The position numbers and the translations under genes were made by a program. 64,000 nucleotides of DNA, taken from Puffinus mauretanicus (lineage: Eukaryota; Chordata; Aves; Procellariiformes; Procellariidae). Below the pieces are notes generated by a model. The model worked only from the letters and a program-made list of their open reading frames with translations. It was not told the origin of the DNA and made no database searches. Shown here one piece after another: positions 24,101 through 39,100 of the stretch. The stretch is taken from NCBI GenBank assembly GCA_023333565.1, contig JAJKFH010003080.1, forward strand, positions 1 to 64,000, read 5' to 3'. Each line of letters begins with the position of its first letter. Within the stretch, counting starts at the first letter, position 1.

Positions 24101-27100
24101 GAAATACAGAAATCACAAGGCTAGAGGCTCAGGAAAAACGCCTCGCCTCCTGAGGCAGGACAACGCCAGTGCCATCAGGTTTCCTATTTCCATGGAAGAA
24201 AAGTCCTTCTACGCTAACACACCATCGAGGTGAGTCACCTTCAGGCAGGAACAGCTGCAGCCCCAGGGGACATGATAGCCCCTGCTCCCACTCCACAAAC
24301 ACAAAACGTGGTGCAAACCATGGAAAAACAGCTCGCTGACCAAAGACGGCCGTTCCTCTCTTTCCAGGCACCTCTTCGCCTGTGCAGCGAAGTCCCTGAA
24401 GCTGCAGCTCTCCTGCCTGCAGCGCAGGTCCTCAACCCCTTCTTGCGTCTGCAGCATTACCAATCCAGATGCATTTCTTAACAGTCATCGCTGAAGTAAC
24501 AACACCTACTGCGAGCGGAGGTACGAGACATCTTCTTTGAACAACGTGACTGAAGTACAGCTGTTGGCTTACATTTTGCTATAGATGCAAACAGCAGCAC
24601 ATTTTCCTATTCGCAAAGCCGAAGGTGAATCTACTGCGTTACCCTGCTGTAGACAGATGCGAGAGTTCAATAGGTTTTGCCTTGCATCTGTATGCATAAT
24701 TGTTCTATAAATACATCCACGCTACACAAACATTGGCTTTCTGGTTCTCATCCAATTAGAATAAATTTGTATATCTCCTTTCATCCTAAAGGACTTTTCA
24801 AATGAATACTTGCATATTACATAGAAAAATATATATGGACTTTTCTCTCTACCAGTGATAGCTTCTCGGTCCGAGACAAAATGCAGCAACTACTCAAAAG
24901 TGCGGCTTTCTGCCCAAAGCTAGCTGGGGGGGCAGCACAGAGGGGAACCCCCAAATCAAGGGCTGGGGAGAAAGCTGCTCGCCTCCTGCAGTTTCCGCAG
25001 AGAAAGTGGGAGCAGGGCGCTGCACCACGAAGCAGCTGTCCTCTGCCGCGAGGCCAAGCACTGGACTCCTGCTCCTCATACTGCATTTAACGAACGCTTT
25101 GACACCACTGTTGTCACCAACCCAGTAACTATGAGGTAGTGTCTCTGACCTCAAGCCTTGCACATTTAATGAGACCCCAAAGGTTTTTAAAGCCAGGAGT
25201 GACTAAGCTTTCCACTGATTTAAGAACATTCAAAAAAAATTAAGAGATCCTACAGCCAAACACGTTTAAGTCTGAAGGACAATTACACCCGCCAGAGCAG
25301 TCCTCAAGCCTTCCTTGAGCACATCATGAAAAAGGTAATTACGGATAGAAGTTATAAAACATATGAAATAAGCTGCAGCCCGACCCAGTGAATCAGTGGT
25401 TCATGGAAATTTCCACAGAAGGCTGGAGCCATCAGTTAGCATTTTGTTTATCTCCCTGCTTCAGATTACGAATGGGAGTGAAGACCTTATGGGAACACCC
25501 ACTGGCTTCCTGCTACTCCGAACACCCAGGGTGGCCCACATGTGGGACACAGACCTACGGGACCTCCTGCAAGGCTGCACCCTGACTGTGGCACAGCACG
25601 GGCTCCTCCGGAGCAGGACCGCAGCACGCCAGGAGATGATCTCATCTTCACACTCAGGGCCAACCCTTGCACAATCGAGCTCTGCTGTATCTAAATCGGA
25701 CCTGGCTTATCAGCTCCTAAGAGCAAGCTGTCTGCGTGCTGAAGAGAAAGGCACGGATTCCACCTACCTCTCCGAGAGGGCAGACTCCTCTCAAGCACTG
25801 AATTTAGCCAAGAGGTGTTCCTCATTTTCAGGTGGTGTCAAGACAAGCCAGCAGTTCAGCATTAAGGGGTGGAGGGGGAAGACGGAGTCTCACGGGCTAA
25901 TTCGCCCAGGCCAGCGTTTCCTGGTCTCAGGCTCAGGGCGTACAAGAGCATTTCGACCAGCTCCATTTCTGTGCCTGCTGCTCAATACGCTCATTTCAGT
26001 CATCCCAAATGAAGGTAGCTTTGCTTATCCTATGCTCCTTAACGGACAGCCTTAATACAGGCAGCAGGAGAGCTGCAGGCTGAGCGGGCTGTGAATATCA
26101 GACACATACAAGAATGAGATAACTAACTTGGGTGATAGATGGCTAATTAGTTGGCAAGCAGCACCATTAATTAATTCCTCTGTCCTTGCTCATGGGGCAG
26201 CACCAACATACACAAGTTTGAGAAGCAGTGCTATTAGCCTCCACAGAGATCCTGTCCCCAAGATTCTAACTCGGCCCTGCAGATGCAGGGGGGGCTGAGA
26301 TGTCCAGAAACAACTGTCAAGGGAATAACGACAGTCCATTCGTCACCACAAACTGTAGCGAAAACTGCAGCAGACAGGTTACCAGCAGCACTCTTGCCTG
26401 ACGCTTCAATAAGAGTATTTTGGATCTGCTCTGGATGCACGTATCCCCCGCTGCTCCGAGAACAGGACAGCAACCCCAGAACCAGAGAGGAATGCCAGAG
26501 GCACACCCCAGTCCTGCCCTTGCTCTGAAAGCCTTCGCACCTTCCTTTTGTTGCAGAGAAGGACGCACAGGGTTGTCTCTCCTCTTGCTGCATGAACTAC
26601 GCTCTCTTTTGTTGCATCTGCTGCCCAGTTGGTGCCTGTGAGCGTGTCATACACGAGCGAATCCCTGGCATCAGATAAGGAACCCACTGCTTTCACCGCA
26701 CCATTTGTGCTAGCACACATCATGTGGCTGTGCGGTGGAAGAAGCTGAACTCAGCTGGGGATTAAAATCAACAGAGAAGCGTGGCAAATACTGCCAACAA
26801 ATAGGGAAGAGGAGGTGAATTCAGAGCACTTGCTACGGGCTCTCGGTGCATCGCTGCAGACCTCATTTAGAAGCGGGATAGCCAATGGCTACTGCTGCAC
26901 TGGAAATCATAACAGCACGTTTACGAGGGGGAAATGGAGCTTATGCAATTACTTTGCAGACATGTGGTGAACGGTTACTACTGAAAATAGTTCAGACCTC
27001 AAAGACATCCTTTCCTGAGCTGGCCATACCGATTTCCAGACAGACGGCAGAGCCGTTTTTGCAGCTCCCCCCACCCACAGGCACGCAGCCCTTACCTTAT

Positions 27101-30100
27101 AGAACACATCAGGCACATACTGCTCACTGCTGGACTCCTTGGCATAGCCCAGCTCCGGTGCATCTCGGCAGGGCAGCAAACACTCGTCTCGAACCAGCGC
27201 CATGCACTGATTCGAGACCTGGTACCCCTCGAAGTGGACCTGGTTGTCGGGACCACCTGGAAGAGAAGAGGCTGATTAAAAATCCCACTCGGGAGTGATT
27301 TGCCCAGCGTAACTCAGAGGTACGACTCAAAGAGCAACGTTAAACACGACGGTCTTGCTAACAGTGAAGAATGGCGAGATGAAACCGCTGGTGCTGCTGC
27401 GTGGGAAGTACTTCTAGGCGAGAATCCCCTCTAAGCTCTGCATTTATTTAGTAACACACATTTTCACAGCTAGCCTAACAGGCCAGACCCCTGGAGGGAC
27501 AGCAAGAACGCTTTGCCAGGAGCTTAAAGGAGGTGACGCTGCCCTTTCGGAAGGCTCCTGATAGCATCACCCTCCCACTGCCCTGCAGGTATCTTCTCTC
27601 TTTCAAAGCAAAAACCAGGCACACAGCTCCTGTGAGCCTGTTTCATTTCCAAGGAACCATGAGCTGCAGATTCAGGGTTGGTCACCTAGTAATGTCAGGC
27701 ATAAGAAGAAAAAGTGTTTTCTCAGCCTGTAATGGATGGCTTGGTGGAAATCTGACATGGAAAGTGGAAATTAAGGCTCTGGCTCACTGATAGATCACAT
27801 GCTTGGCGCTTTAATTTGGATAATGTAAGCAACATCAGGTCATATGTCATTAGAATACAACTGGAAAGAGAAGATACGGACAGATGGTAGGAAAACGTTA
27901 CTATTTCCAAACGTAGGAATTCAGAAGGGGATAGGAATTAATCCATGTAGAGGATTTAAAGGCAAAGTTGATGCAAACTATCCAGATATATTTATATGGC
28001 ACAAAAGGAAGGAATCAAGTGTTTAAATAGAAACCTGATGGGCTGATTTAACAGAAGAGAATGAAATTATCTGGAACAGAAAAGAGGAAATATTCGTTTT
28101 CTACCCTTTGATCTCTAACCTCAATCACTCACTGCTCCAGAACAAACACTCCTAGAAATTAAACGTAGACCAAGACACAGGGAAGGCCTGAACAAAGCAA
28201 GGCATCATTTTCTCAGTAAAACACCTTGTTTAAAAAAAATAGAAATAAATAAAAAAAAGAGTGAGCAAGATACAAATCTATCTTTAATGAAAGATGGATG
28301 CGTTTAGCAGTCTGGAATGTACGGGCAGCTGTCTGATTGCACGCGCCTGTTAACTGAACGAGAGCGTTTTCACTGAAAAAGGCTCCGGGAACACTTACAA
28401 AACCTGGGCTCAGAGGAGGCAATATAATATCACACTTTCAGTTTTTACATTGGATGCTATTTGGAAGTCATGCATTTTTCTCATTGTGTTAAATAGACCC
28501 AGAACCCAGCGTATCTGCTCCAGGGAAATTTTAAATGAATACATGTGTCATCCCATGGAGAACAGCAGATTGAACTTCTAACGCTACAACTCCCCCAGCA
28601 CATGCCAACATCTCCCCTCGCAGCCCGGGCAGCGCAGACTACTCCAAAGTGCCTCTGGAGACTTGCCGTGAAAACGGCTAAAATCAGAGGTGACAAAGCA
28701 AAGCATTTTGCAGGCTTCTCCGTTTTATTCAGGCAAACAAAAAACGTTTCCATGCACGGAAGAGCACAGCATCCTACGTAAGGGTTTCCCTGACAGCGAC
28801 ACAAGGGAGATAAAGGTCCCTCCTTTATGGTGAACCAGCCAGAGTAACTTTCAGGATCCGGATTGCCACGGTTCTGCACTGCCGCTTTCAGGCAACAGAA
28901 TCTGGAGCTTAAAGATTTGAAACAGAAAAGCGAGCACCAGTTATTCCCCTGGCTGCAGGCAAAAAATGCCTTCTGGATCAGAGAGGTGGATGCTCCAGGT
29001 CTGAGCCTCAATTAAGTTTCCTGCAGGGGACAGGGTAAATAATTGTAGAGAAGATAGCACAAAGAACGAAGAAGTATTTTACTTGATAGAGCAAGGCAAA
29101 CCCCTTGTTAAATAGGACAGATGGGGACCAGGACGTCTGACTTCTTCTGGCAGAGCTGCATATTCTTCTTCTATTAACAAGACATAATTCATGTGTAACC
29201 AAGAAAGCCGGGGCAAGCCGAGGCCAGTTTATACCTGTAGCCACAACTGTGACAAACTTGGATCCAAAATGACCATCTGGAGAAAGGCGACAGATGTTGG
29301 GCTGCTGGTTCTGAAAGTTTCCAGCTGTGATGCACTCTTCTGCACTTAGATAATACGTGTCCTGAGGGAAGAGCAGAAATGTCAATAAAAAGGACAACGT
29401 GATGTAGCCTAGACCTATTTCCCTGGTCTGCAGCCAAAGAAAGCTACCAACACCCTAGTAAAACACGCTTTCGTAGAAAGCTGCTGCAGAGACTGGGAAA
29501 AGAATGCGACATGTCAGCTACCCAGCCCTGAGCCTGGCTCCCGCCAAGAGGACTGTCCCACTTCTAGTTCCGCCCACCTGTACACACCTTTTTTTTTTTT
29601 TTTTTTTAAACGGGGTTTCATTTTCCAAATAGGGATATCATTGATCTTAGAATTACAGGAAGCTGAGAAGGTCAAAGTTTGAGCCATGTATATCTCACAA
29701 AGCCCAGCCCATAGGAACATCCTCTGACTGAGTCACTTCTGCTCACTGAGTTGCACCTCACACAACCCCATTCCCTCGCTCTACTGAATTTTCTTAAACC
29801 ACGAGCACCATTTTCTTAGAGCAGAGCGGGTGAAGGACGGCAGGCAGCTTTGCATGCTCTCCAAACAGCTTCAAATCCCCTACAGCGCTCTTCGAGCTCA
29901 AGCTCCTTTTCCTTCAGAAGCTTCTGAAAAACCCTGTTTCACAAGAATTCCAGTCCCAGTGTCACCTCCAGCCCTGTGCTGCCCTGGCTCAGTATCTGCT
30001 TGGCAGAGCCAGCGTTTATGCGATTACACAAACCCTCAGTACCAGCAGCTGTAATTAGCTGCACACTTGAATCTCACCTTGTTTCTGCTGTATCGAACAG

Positions 30101-33100
30101 TCCCTTTCCGTGTGTCTTCAGAGACCAGATCAGTAAATATCCAGCCAACCTATAAAGAAGTGTTATGGAAAGTTGCTTTAAGAAAAAAAGAACAGAAAAA
30201 AAAAAACCCAAACCAGAAGAGAGCTTATACATTTTCTCCTAGCAGGACAAGATGTTCTTGGCTCCTCGCACGACCCTGCTGTATGCTGCCTGAAGGAAAT
30301 GGCTCTCCCAGCTGTGCCGGGCTCATTTGAATCCAATTTCCAGGAGCAGCATGCCAGCTGGCCGGCCGGGGGCACCTGCAGCTTTATGTTTCACTATGGA
30401 ATATTTTTTCATGGAAAGATCTGGAGGCTGCAAGAGGCCTCTCAGCCGCTACCTCCTCCCACCCACAGCAAAAAGCATTTCCTATTGAGCATTCAGAGCA
30501 AAGCAGCACCGGGAGCGCCAGCAGATGACAAAGCAGCTCACATGATCTCATTTTGAAGCTCGCAGTCACTAGTTAAGATAAAGCTCATATGTTCCCACTG
30601 GAGTATGATTCATTCCAAATCAGAGTCTGCTCCGATCCAAAAGACACATTCCTGCTTTCTGCATTGTTTGCACATAGGAGTATAGATGTGTACACACACA
30701 CCGCTGCGTGAACCCTTCTACACACGTGTGCTAAAAACAGCTCTGATCAGCCCCCTCGTGACCAACTCCCACAGCGTTAACCCTTCAGAGGAAGAACTGC
30801 TGATTCAGATCCCTAGCAGAGCCCAGACAGACAAAAATCTGCAACCAGCAGTAAGTTACGCATTAAGTCATATTGATTAGAAGTATCTGATGTGAGAAGC
30901 AGAGGAAAAGCATGGAAATAAATAACACACACAGAAGCTTTGCTTCAGACACTGGCAAAAGGCTGAAGATCTTATCTTCAGAGAACAAAAGACCTCACCA
31001 CAGATGTTTATAGTCTACTGTACTGAGCCTTTTCTGATTTGTGTTTTCTTTAGCAAGTCAAATCTTGTTTGTGTACATCTCATTCCTGGCATTCACACGA
31101 TACCAGAAGATTTCCCAAACCGGAAAATATCAGTACAGCTTTGCGAGATGTCAGCAAACCAGCGGATCCCAATACCCGTACGTCCTGATCGGATGGCTGG
31201 CAGGCTGCGGGCACCAGGGGAACAGAGGACCGTGGCTGAGCTGCTGGGGGACCTGCACCTCTAAACCAACGTACAGATTAACTCGCCGCAGCCTGCCTGA
31301 GCAGCACCAACAGACAGGAGCCCGGAGAGGAGAACAAAAAAAACAAGCAGGAGCCTCTGCTCCTGGAATGGGAGCACCGTTTCTGTCAAAAGGAAGAACA
31401 AACTCGGAAGGCAACTCCAGCTACATCTGTGCCAAATTAGCACTCACCGGGGAGATGCTACCAGGAATGGCTCCTATCTGAGGAGATATAAAGGGAAAAT
31501 CATGTTTCTGCTTCTTTGCTGCTCCCTTTGATGTCATTCATGACAGAGGACTGCTGACTTCAGCTGCACAGCCCTGCTAGATGCTTGTGCTCAGGAAAAT
31601 ACTCTCGTTTTGTTTTTTCATACCTAAAAGCATAAGAGCTACCAACACTTAAGCTAGATTTCAGATGTGCCCAAACGGTCTTGAATAACCCTGTGGAGCT
31701 GAAGAGAACTGTCGATGACTTTCTTCATTGCCAAACAAAGACGCGTGAGATCCCACAACATCCTAACCTTTCTCAGTCCAAGCTTTGCAGCGATCTCATC
31801 CACAACCTCAGCTTTTGGATCTTCCAGGATCTCCAGGCTGTTCTGTGTACCAATCTGCAGCAAAGAAAAACTCGCTAGTAAGACAGAACAGGAAAAAACA
31901 CAGGACACTTAGCCATTGTCAGGAGCGAGGCAGAGGATGGAAGCAGAGGTCTGGGTTTCCCCTTCGGCATTACCACCGACCGGTTTCACCCCGGAGACCT
32001 CCTCTACTCACAGACCCATCCTGTCGGAGCTCTTCAGCTAAGTTTGCAAACTATGTCGGGGTTTATGAATGAAAGACTCAGCATTTACAAACAGGCCATT
32101 GCTGTTTCTGAGCACTCTGGAAAAGGCGAGAGATTATACAATTTTTTCCCAGAGCTCTGTGTTCAACCTGCCAGTTTTGCACTGCCGTTTCGTTTGCTTG
32201 AATCTCTGAGCAGCAGAGAGGCAGAAATCCAGTGAATCCAAGAGCCCACACCCAGGCCTTCCCCCCGCGCTCCGGAAAACACGACTCCATCTGGGTGCGT
32301 TTCAGAGGCAAGCTTTCTCGTGTGGGAAGATGCCGTGCCAAGAAGCACAGCAGAGTGTTTGCCAGGAGAGCAAAAGCTTCCTTGATTTTACCGTGCACAA
32401 CTAGAAGCATATGAACTTCCAAAGCAGGGGCTTAACAGCGATATTGAAACAATAGCGGGCACGGCTCTGTTCATGTTGGAAAGAAAGGGAAGAACTTATA
32501 AAAGGCTTGCAATTCTGCTCTCACACAAACAATCCCAAAGATCCATTTGTTCTTTTCCACTGACAAATTTGTTGCATTTTACTCTAGCAACCCTGCGGAA
32601 ATCATCAAGAGGAAGAAAACATATCGTGGTGGGTCATATGTGTGTATACATAGTGTCTGCACTTAGAAAAGTGACTTTGGTCAGCAAACTCAACTTCAAG
32701 CTGAGCCTTGTGGGCAGAGTGGCTTTTTGTATTTGCCACCTCCCTTTTCAGCTCTCCGTCATCGAATTCAGCTTTCGGGTTCCCCGGGAGGCCAGGCTCG
32801 GCGGGACCCGCTCTGGCTGCAGCCTCCCGGGAGGACTCGGCGGTGCCGAGCGCGGCGCCGTGCGGTGCCGTGCACCATCTAGCGGGGACTCCTGGCTGCT
32901 CCGAGGCATTAAATCTCGTCCTCGGCCTCTTGATCACGGTAGCAGACTTCATTTTTGTCTAATGAGGCTGCTTAAATTTTCCCAGAGAGCTGATAAGAAA
33001 CTGAAGCAAGGGCCGCAACTTTTTTTTCCTAGTACAGAATTTGTTTTCAGGCTGTTCTGTACCATAGCCTTGAAAATCCAGTAATCAAGGAAACATGAGA

Positions 33101-36100
33101 AGTGAAATCCACTGTTACAAAGTCACCCCAGCTTTAAATCATCTGAGCAAAGAGTAATGCAAAAGAAAGCGTTAAAAATAACAAAAAGCAAATCTGGGTT
33201 TCAAATCTTTTCAGTAGCAATAACGCAAAGACATAAATCACAACATGTTTTTCATGGGACCGTTTTCCTTATGGAGCTGCAGTCGGAAATACAGCATGAG
33301 GTTTCCCAAACAAAAAAGTGTTTCCGTGTTCCCCGATTATCTTTACGAGCCGACACCGACGCCAGGGCACCCAGCTCTTACCTGTGGGGGTTCATAGATG
33401 GCAGCAACCTCCGCCCGGATCCCCAGAGGGATGTCTTTGTGCTCTGTGTACCGGCCGTATAGATACCCAAGATGCTGGTTTCCTGTCTTCCGCCAGAAGT
33501 CTAGGAAGCGATCTGCAATTGTGTGGTTCTCAAACATGATGTTGTCAACATGCCTGTATTTCTGTTTGACAAAGTTCAAGCGTCAGGCCATCCTCGACTC
33601 GGTCCGTTTAGTTTGCCGATCGTCAATACCTTCCCAGCTGCCCAGGACGCACACCACCCCTTACAGCTGAATCCTGCAGCGCAGGGACAGGGAAACTATC
33701 CGGCTCCCTCCCTCTCCGCTCTGCTGCCTTCAGCACCACTCCCCTGCCCAGCAGGCACGGGCTGGACTGTGGGGAAGCGCTGAGCACCCCCAGCACCCCA
33801 TCAGCTTGGCTTCTTTACTAGGGCCCTTATCCCAAGAGCCTCTGCAACTAAAAAAAGACTGTGAAATTTAAGAGGAAACAAGAAGAAACAGTGGGTGGCC
33901 TTTTGGAGGAAAAAGAGTGGAGATTCACCGCCAGTGGTGCCAGCTCAGATGTCCTCCACATTAAGAGGAAACTGCTGAACCAGATACATTTTGGAGTCCT
34001 TTTCTGCAAGGACTGAAGACCTTAACAGCCAGTTCCCCAGCAACTGCCAATACGCAAAGGCTTCTTGCTCCAAATTGGCTGTTCTTGAAGCCATCTCTCC
34101 AAAAATAAGTCAAGCCCCTTCTCAGCTTTGAGCACAAGGGCTCCTGCGAGCTCCGTCTCACCTGTCTATTCAGAGTGATGGCACTCGGCTGACACTTTGT
34201 GCAAATGCCTTCTGGCCAAGGAGGGTGCCCTTCACAGCCCGATTTGATCTTACAGCTGATGTTTTCCAGGGCAACAAATTTCCCCCTGCAAGAAGGAAAA
34301 GAGAAGGCTGCTGTTACCACCGTAAATGCTTTCGGGTCTCCAAAAAAGCAAGTGGCTAGAAATATCATAGAGGAAGCAGGACAGAGGAGACACGATGGCA
34401 CCAATGCTTTGCATCTTCAGAGGATCTCAAAGCGCCCCGCAAACTCCCGCTGGGGGATGCTCCGCTCCTGCGGTCCCCAAGCAACCTCTGCTGCCCGCTT
34501 AGCGAGGGAGGTCAAGGGGCCAACATGTGGTCGCCAACTCAGCTCCTAAGCAGATTCTTGAGCAAGAGCAGAGACAGAAAACTCACGGGACCCCGCTTAA
34601 ATAATTTATGCGGCACGTGGGAAGCAATAGATTATACCACGAGGGCAAATTAGAGCTCCTTTCATGTGCGCAAGGCTTCCTGCAAAGGAAGTTCCCTTCA
34701 AATGAAAATATTACGGACTTGAGCTGCATCTCACAAAGACATTAAAAAAATCCCAACGGCATCTAGGAATAGGAGGGAGAAGGTTACACCTCTGCATAAC
34801 TTATTTAAAGGAGCTGCATTTCAGAACACAGTGGGTCCCCCAACATCACTGAAGGGGACTTTAGATCCTTTGCTGAACACGTGTGCCACAGCAAGGCATA
34901 AAGAAATAAATACTTCTTTCAGCGCTTCCTCTTTGCTCAGCGCTCATCTGGCCTGTGTCACCACAGCATCCCCCACCCCATCACAGGGCAGGGCGCCTTC
35001 TTTTCCAGTTACCGGGCGGTGAACCACAGCACCATGACAAGAAAGGGTTTCACTAAGAACACATGGAGCATGGGACAGAGCAGAATCAGGCCCTGAGGAA
35101 TGTCAGGCTCCTCTTTCTGTCCTATTCACATTTGTAGGTATGAAAAGCCGTTGGTGAATAAAAGCTCCCCAGGCCCACCACAGTCTCAGTGCCTCTCCAC
35201 GAGGTTTGAGACCCAGACTCGGAGCTTGGTATAATTAGGGAACCTTTTCCCTTCCATCTGACCTTCTCCCCCCATCAGTAGTGTTTCCTGGAAGCAATTA
35301 CATTGCCACAGCAAAAAAAAAAAAAAAAAAAAAAGAAGAAAAGAAAAAGACAGGCTTAATTTTTTTTCCTTGTCTTTTTTTTTTTTTAAACGTGCTATTT
35401 TCTCCTCAGTTTGCCATTCAATAGCTGTATCCAACACCACTCTGGTGAGATCTGTCTGTACTTTCATTTGTATTTTAAAAAAGAAGCTACAACTAGATTC
35501 CCTTAAACACGGAGATTTTCTTACTTGTCTGCCCCTCCGGTCAGCTTCCTGATGTAGGCATGGAAGGACATATGCTTCACAGGAGGTTCCAGATGGTTTA
35601 AATAATCCTCATCAAAAGGCTGCCAAAAACACCACACAAAGAAAAGCCAGGTCAGACACCTGTCTGATAATACATTGATCACTAAACAAATGGATGTTCT
35701 AGAGTCAACCCCACTCGCTCTCAATGTGGAAACGATCAAGAAAATTTAGGCTCATTTTCAAGGCAGCTACTACTGTGATAGAAACAGTGGGGCTTTACAA
35801 CAGCCAGTTTTATTATCGCCTCCTACTTTTATAACAGATTGGCTCCACAAATCAGAACGAGCCTCAAAGGCAAAATGCTTTTTCCTTTCAATATCTAATG
35901 ACAAACAAAAAGCCCAGCTGCTCAAACAAGGCCAAAGAACTTCCAGAGCACGCGGCAGGGAAGCGGGGAACAGCCATCCTGGCTCGCAGCGACTTTTGAG
36001 GCATCACTGCTTCATGCCATAAATTACACAGCTTAGCACATTTGTAGGCGTTACTAAAGCTGCCTTCAACCTGAATAATACGTGGTTAAACTGGGAAGTG

Positions 36101-39100
36101 CTGGGATCCACGAGAGAGGGGATGAAACAAGAAGATCCAAGCAAAAGTGAAGAGGGAGGAAAACTGGAGCTTTTCTAAAGCGCTTTCTGTTAAACCCATT
36201 ACTGCAGAAAAGCAGAGCATTAACGAGAATAAACCCAGGGTCACGAAGGCCTAGAGCTTTATCGATCCTGGATGCGAGCCGGCACCTTTGGCAGTGCATG
36301 GCAGGATTCTGACCCAGAGCTGCCATCTCTACATGGGCAGTGCTCCGAGGAAAAGCGTTCGTTCTGGAAGAAACCAAATCCAAGAGGACATGCTTTCGTG
36401 TGCCTTTCTAGAGCACTTTCTTGGGGCTCTTACCTCCAGCGGTACACAATGCACACATTTACCCAAGGGGCCGTGGCGACACCTATGCAAAGAGAAAGAG
36501 AAGGAGCGTTAAATCTTATTTAGTAATGGAAAAGTCAGACTGTAAAAGTTGCTGTAGACTAACAGTTTTGGTGTGGAAGATCTGTGCAATCATACGGCTC
36601 TGAGCAGCTCTCCACCCACTAGGGAATATTACAGAGGGGTCACCACAAGATAATTTCACACAAAGAGACAGCAACAGCTTCAGGTTAAATCTGAGACTCC
36701 CAGGTCAAGATCAAACCCTCCTAACGTCTGTGTCACTGGCAAGCAGCTCTGCTCTCTGAACAGCCATGTGAACCAATGTCAGATCACAGCTTCTCAAGTT
36801 TTACAACCCTGTGGTGAGGTTGCGTTTCAATTTAAAGAATTTTAAATCTACGTCACAGGGCTGGCCTGGGCGATTTTAACAAAAAGACAACCAAAACATT
36901 CATCCTTTATCAGTCACTAGAGGATGGTCTGGAACAAACAGGGAAGCATGTGTTTATCAGACAGATAAAGACCTGCTGGGTAAAGTTACAAAACAGAGGG
37001 GAAAACATCTCCTTTTGAGGCAATCGCTTTAAAAAACCCGAAACAACAAAAAACTCCCCCCACTCCTCTGCCCCAGCACTAGGTCAGTGCTAGTTTTCAA
37101 AGGAAAGCCTCTAGAGAGGAGCATGGATGTTGGCTCTTGTAAAGATGAAATGGATGGGATCCAGTTGCAGCATTGCTTTTAACAAAGTATTGTGGCAGAT
37201 AATGTACATAAAGGACCACTAAAGGCTGCTAATGCACTCAGCCGAACGCCAGCATCCCTTCATGTTTAGATTGATATGCACTCACAAACACAGGAACAAT
37301 CCCAGACACACTCTTTTTACCGTAAATATCCACCGCTGTGCTTTGGCTCCCTGCTAAGAACAATACCTTCATTTATTCTCTTGAAAAATGTGGTTAAGTT
37401 AAAGACAATGTTTTTGCCACGGAGTGGTGGGTTTTGCCTTTATTGTTTCAGTAATGTGACATTTCCCTCATTTATCATCAGCGTGAAAAGGTTAGATAGG
37501 ATTTTCCATGTAAAGGCTACGTCTCTCCAAACTTCCTTGCTGCTGCGGCACAAAAGATAAACCATTTGGAAGACACCACAATGGGGAAGGGCGAGCTATT
37601 CTGTTTTAGAAAGAACTCCTGGTTGCCTTTAAAATTTTCACGCAAGCCCTTTCAGAAGTTACTTTGCAGAGGGGTCCAGCCCCAAGCCCACAACCAGTAC
37701 AGACATCAGGCCAGGACCCAACTGGGATGTTGTTAATGATGATCAATAAAAACAACCATCCAGACATTTTAGCAGCATCAGTGTAGATTTATGGTGGTAT
37801 TAAGTCACCACTGTATTACTACTTTTACAAAAAATACAAGCTGCTTTGTTTACCTAAGCCTCTTGCAGCTAAGAGCTTTGGCAAAGTTAGACTTCGTTGC
37901 ATTTCTGTGAGCAAAATGGACTCCCTGATTTCACAGAAAGGTTAGAAAGGCACATGATGGCAAGGAAGCCAAAAACCAAGCAGGCAGAGATCCAAGTCCC
38001 ACTTCCACGTCTCTGCCACTGGATACTTCCACTCACTTCTTCGGTCTTCCCTTCACTTCTTTGTTTTTCCTTTATAAGGAGTAGCTGGATCTGAAGACAT
38101 AGAAGTGCTCCTGCTTGGGTCGTGCTAGGTGAGGTGCCACATGCACCCATCGCGGTGCCGAAGACAGCGACGCAGGGTTGTGTCGGCTCTGCCCAAGCAG
38201 GGAGAGACTGCACGGCAGCCAGAAAAGGCGACAGAGCTCAGGTCTCCACTCTGACAGAGGAGCCGCCCATGATTTAGAAAACGAATCCGACCTTGATGCT
38301 CACCCGCTGCTGCTGGGTGATGCCGAGGCAGCGGCTCTGGCTGAAAGCTGATTCCCCGTCCGCGCCGCTCCTGCGAGATGGAGACCTGGCCCTGCCACCC
38401 CGCACGCCCCTCACCTCGGGACCCAAACAACGGGGAGCTACACATTGAGACCATATGGAACAGAAGCTACTGCAGACAGCAGGCCCCGGCTTATTAAGCA
38501 ATATGCCACACACAGAGCATAACCTAGTATTTTTACACAGCACCGGCTGCCAGGACATCCCGGGGAAGAATTCAAAGTATTCATTTTAATCTAGAGAGCT
38601 CCAAATGTTTTAGGAGTGCAAAATATACGACCACAAGTCCCATAGCAGGGGCCACCTTGATCAGAACAATAGATGCTCTGAATGAGTCCTTCCTGGCAAA
38701 GACCCTGGGATTTTGGTATCTGCTTCCTTCCTCTGCTCACCAGAGCTCGATTTAACCTTCCAGGACAATGGCAAAGGCTGTTTTCCCTTGTGAACGTTTC
38801 CAAGGCAGTGAGGGATAGAGCAGAGGGCAGTTCCCATAGCACACTTCCTGGCTGCAAGATGTTACGAGCTCTGGTGAGGCACAGATGCATCGGCAGAAAC
38901 AAAGTCCACCCGTACTTACAGCTGCTGGTCTCGATTTCGGTAAATCTTCCCATCCTGTTTGATCAGATACTGGTCGATCTCATCTTCCACCACCTGGGGG
39001 GCCCCCACAGGCCGCAAGCCCTGGGAGACAGAGGTGTCCATGGTCTCTGAGGAGGAGCCAGCCGGGCTCGAGGGATAGAGAAACAGCATATCGCCATGCC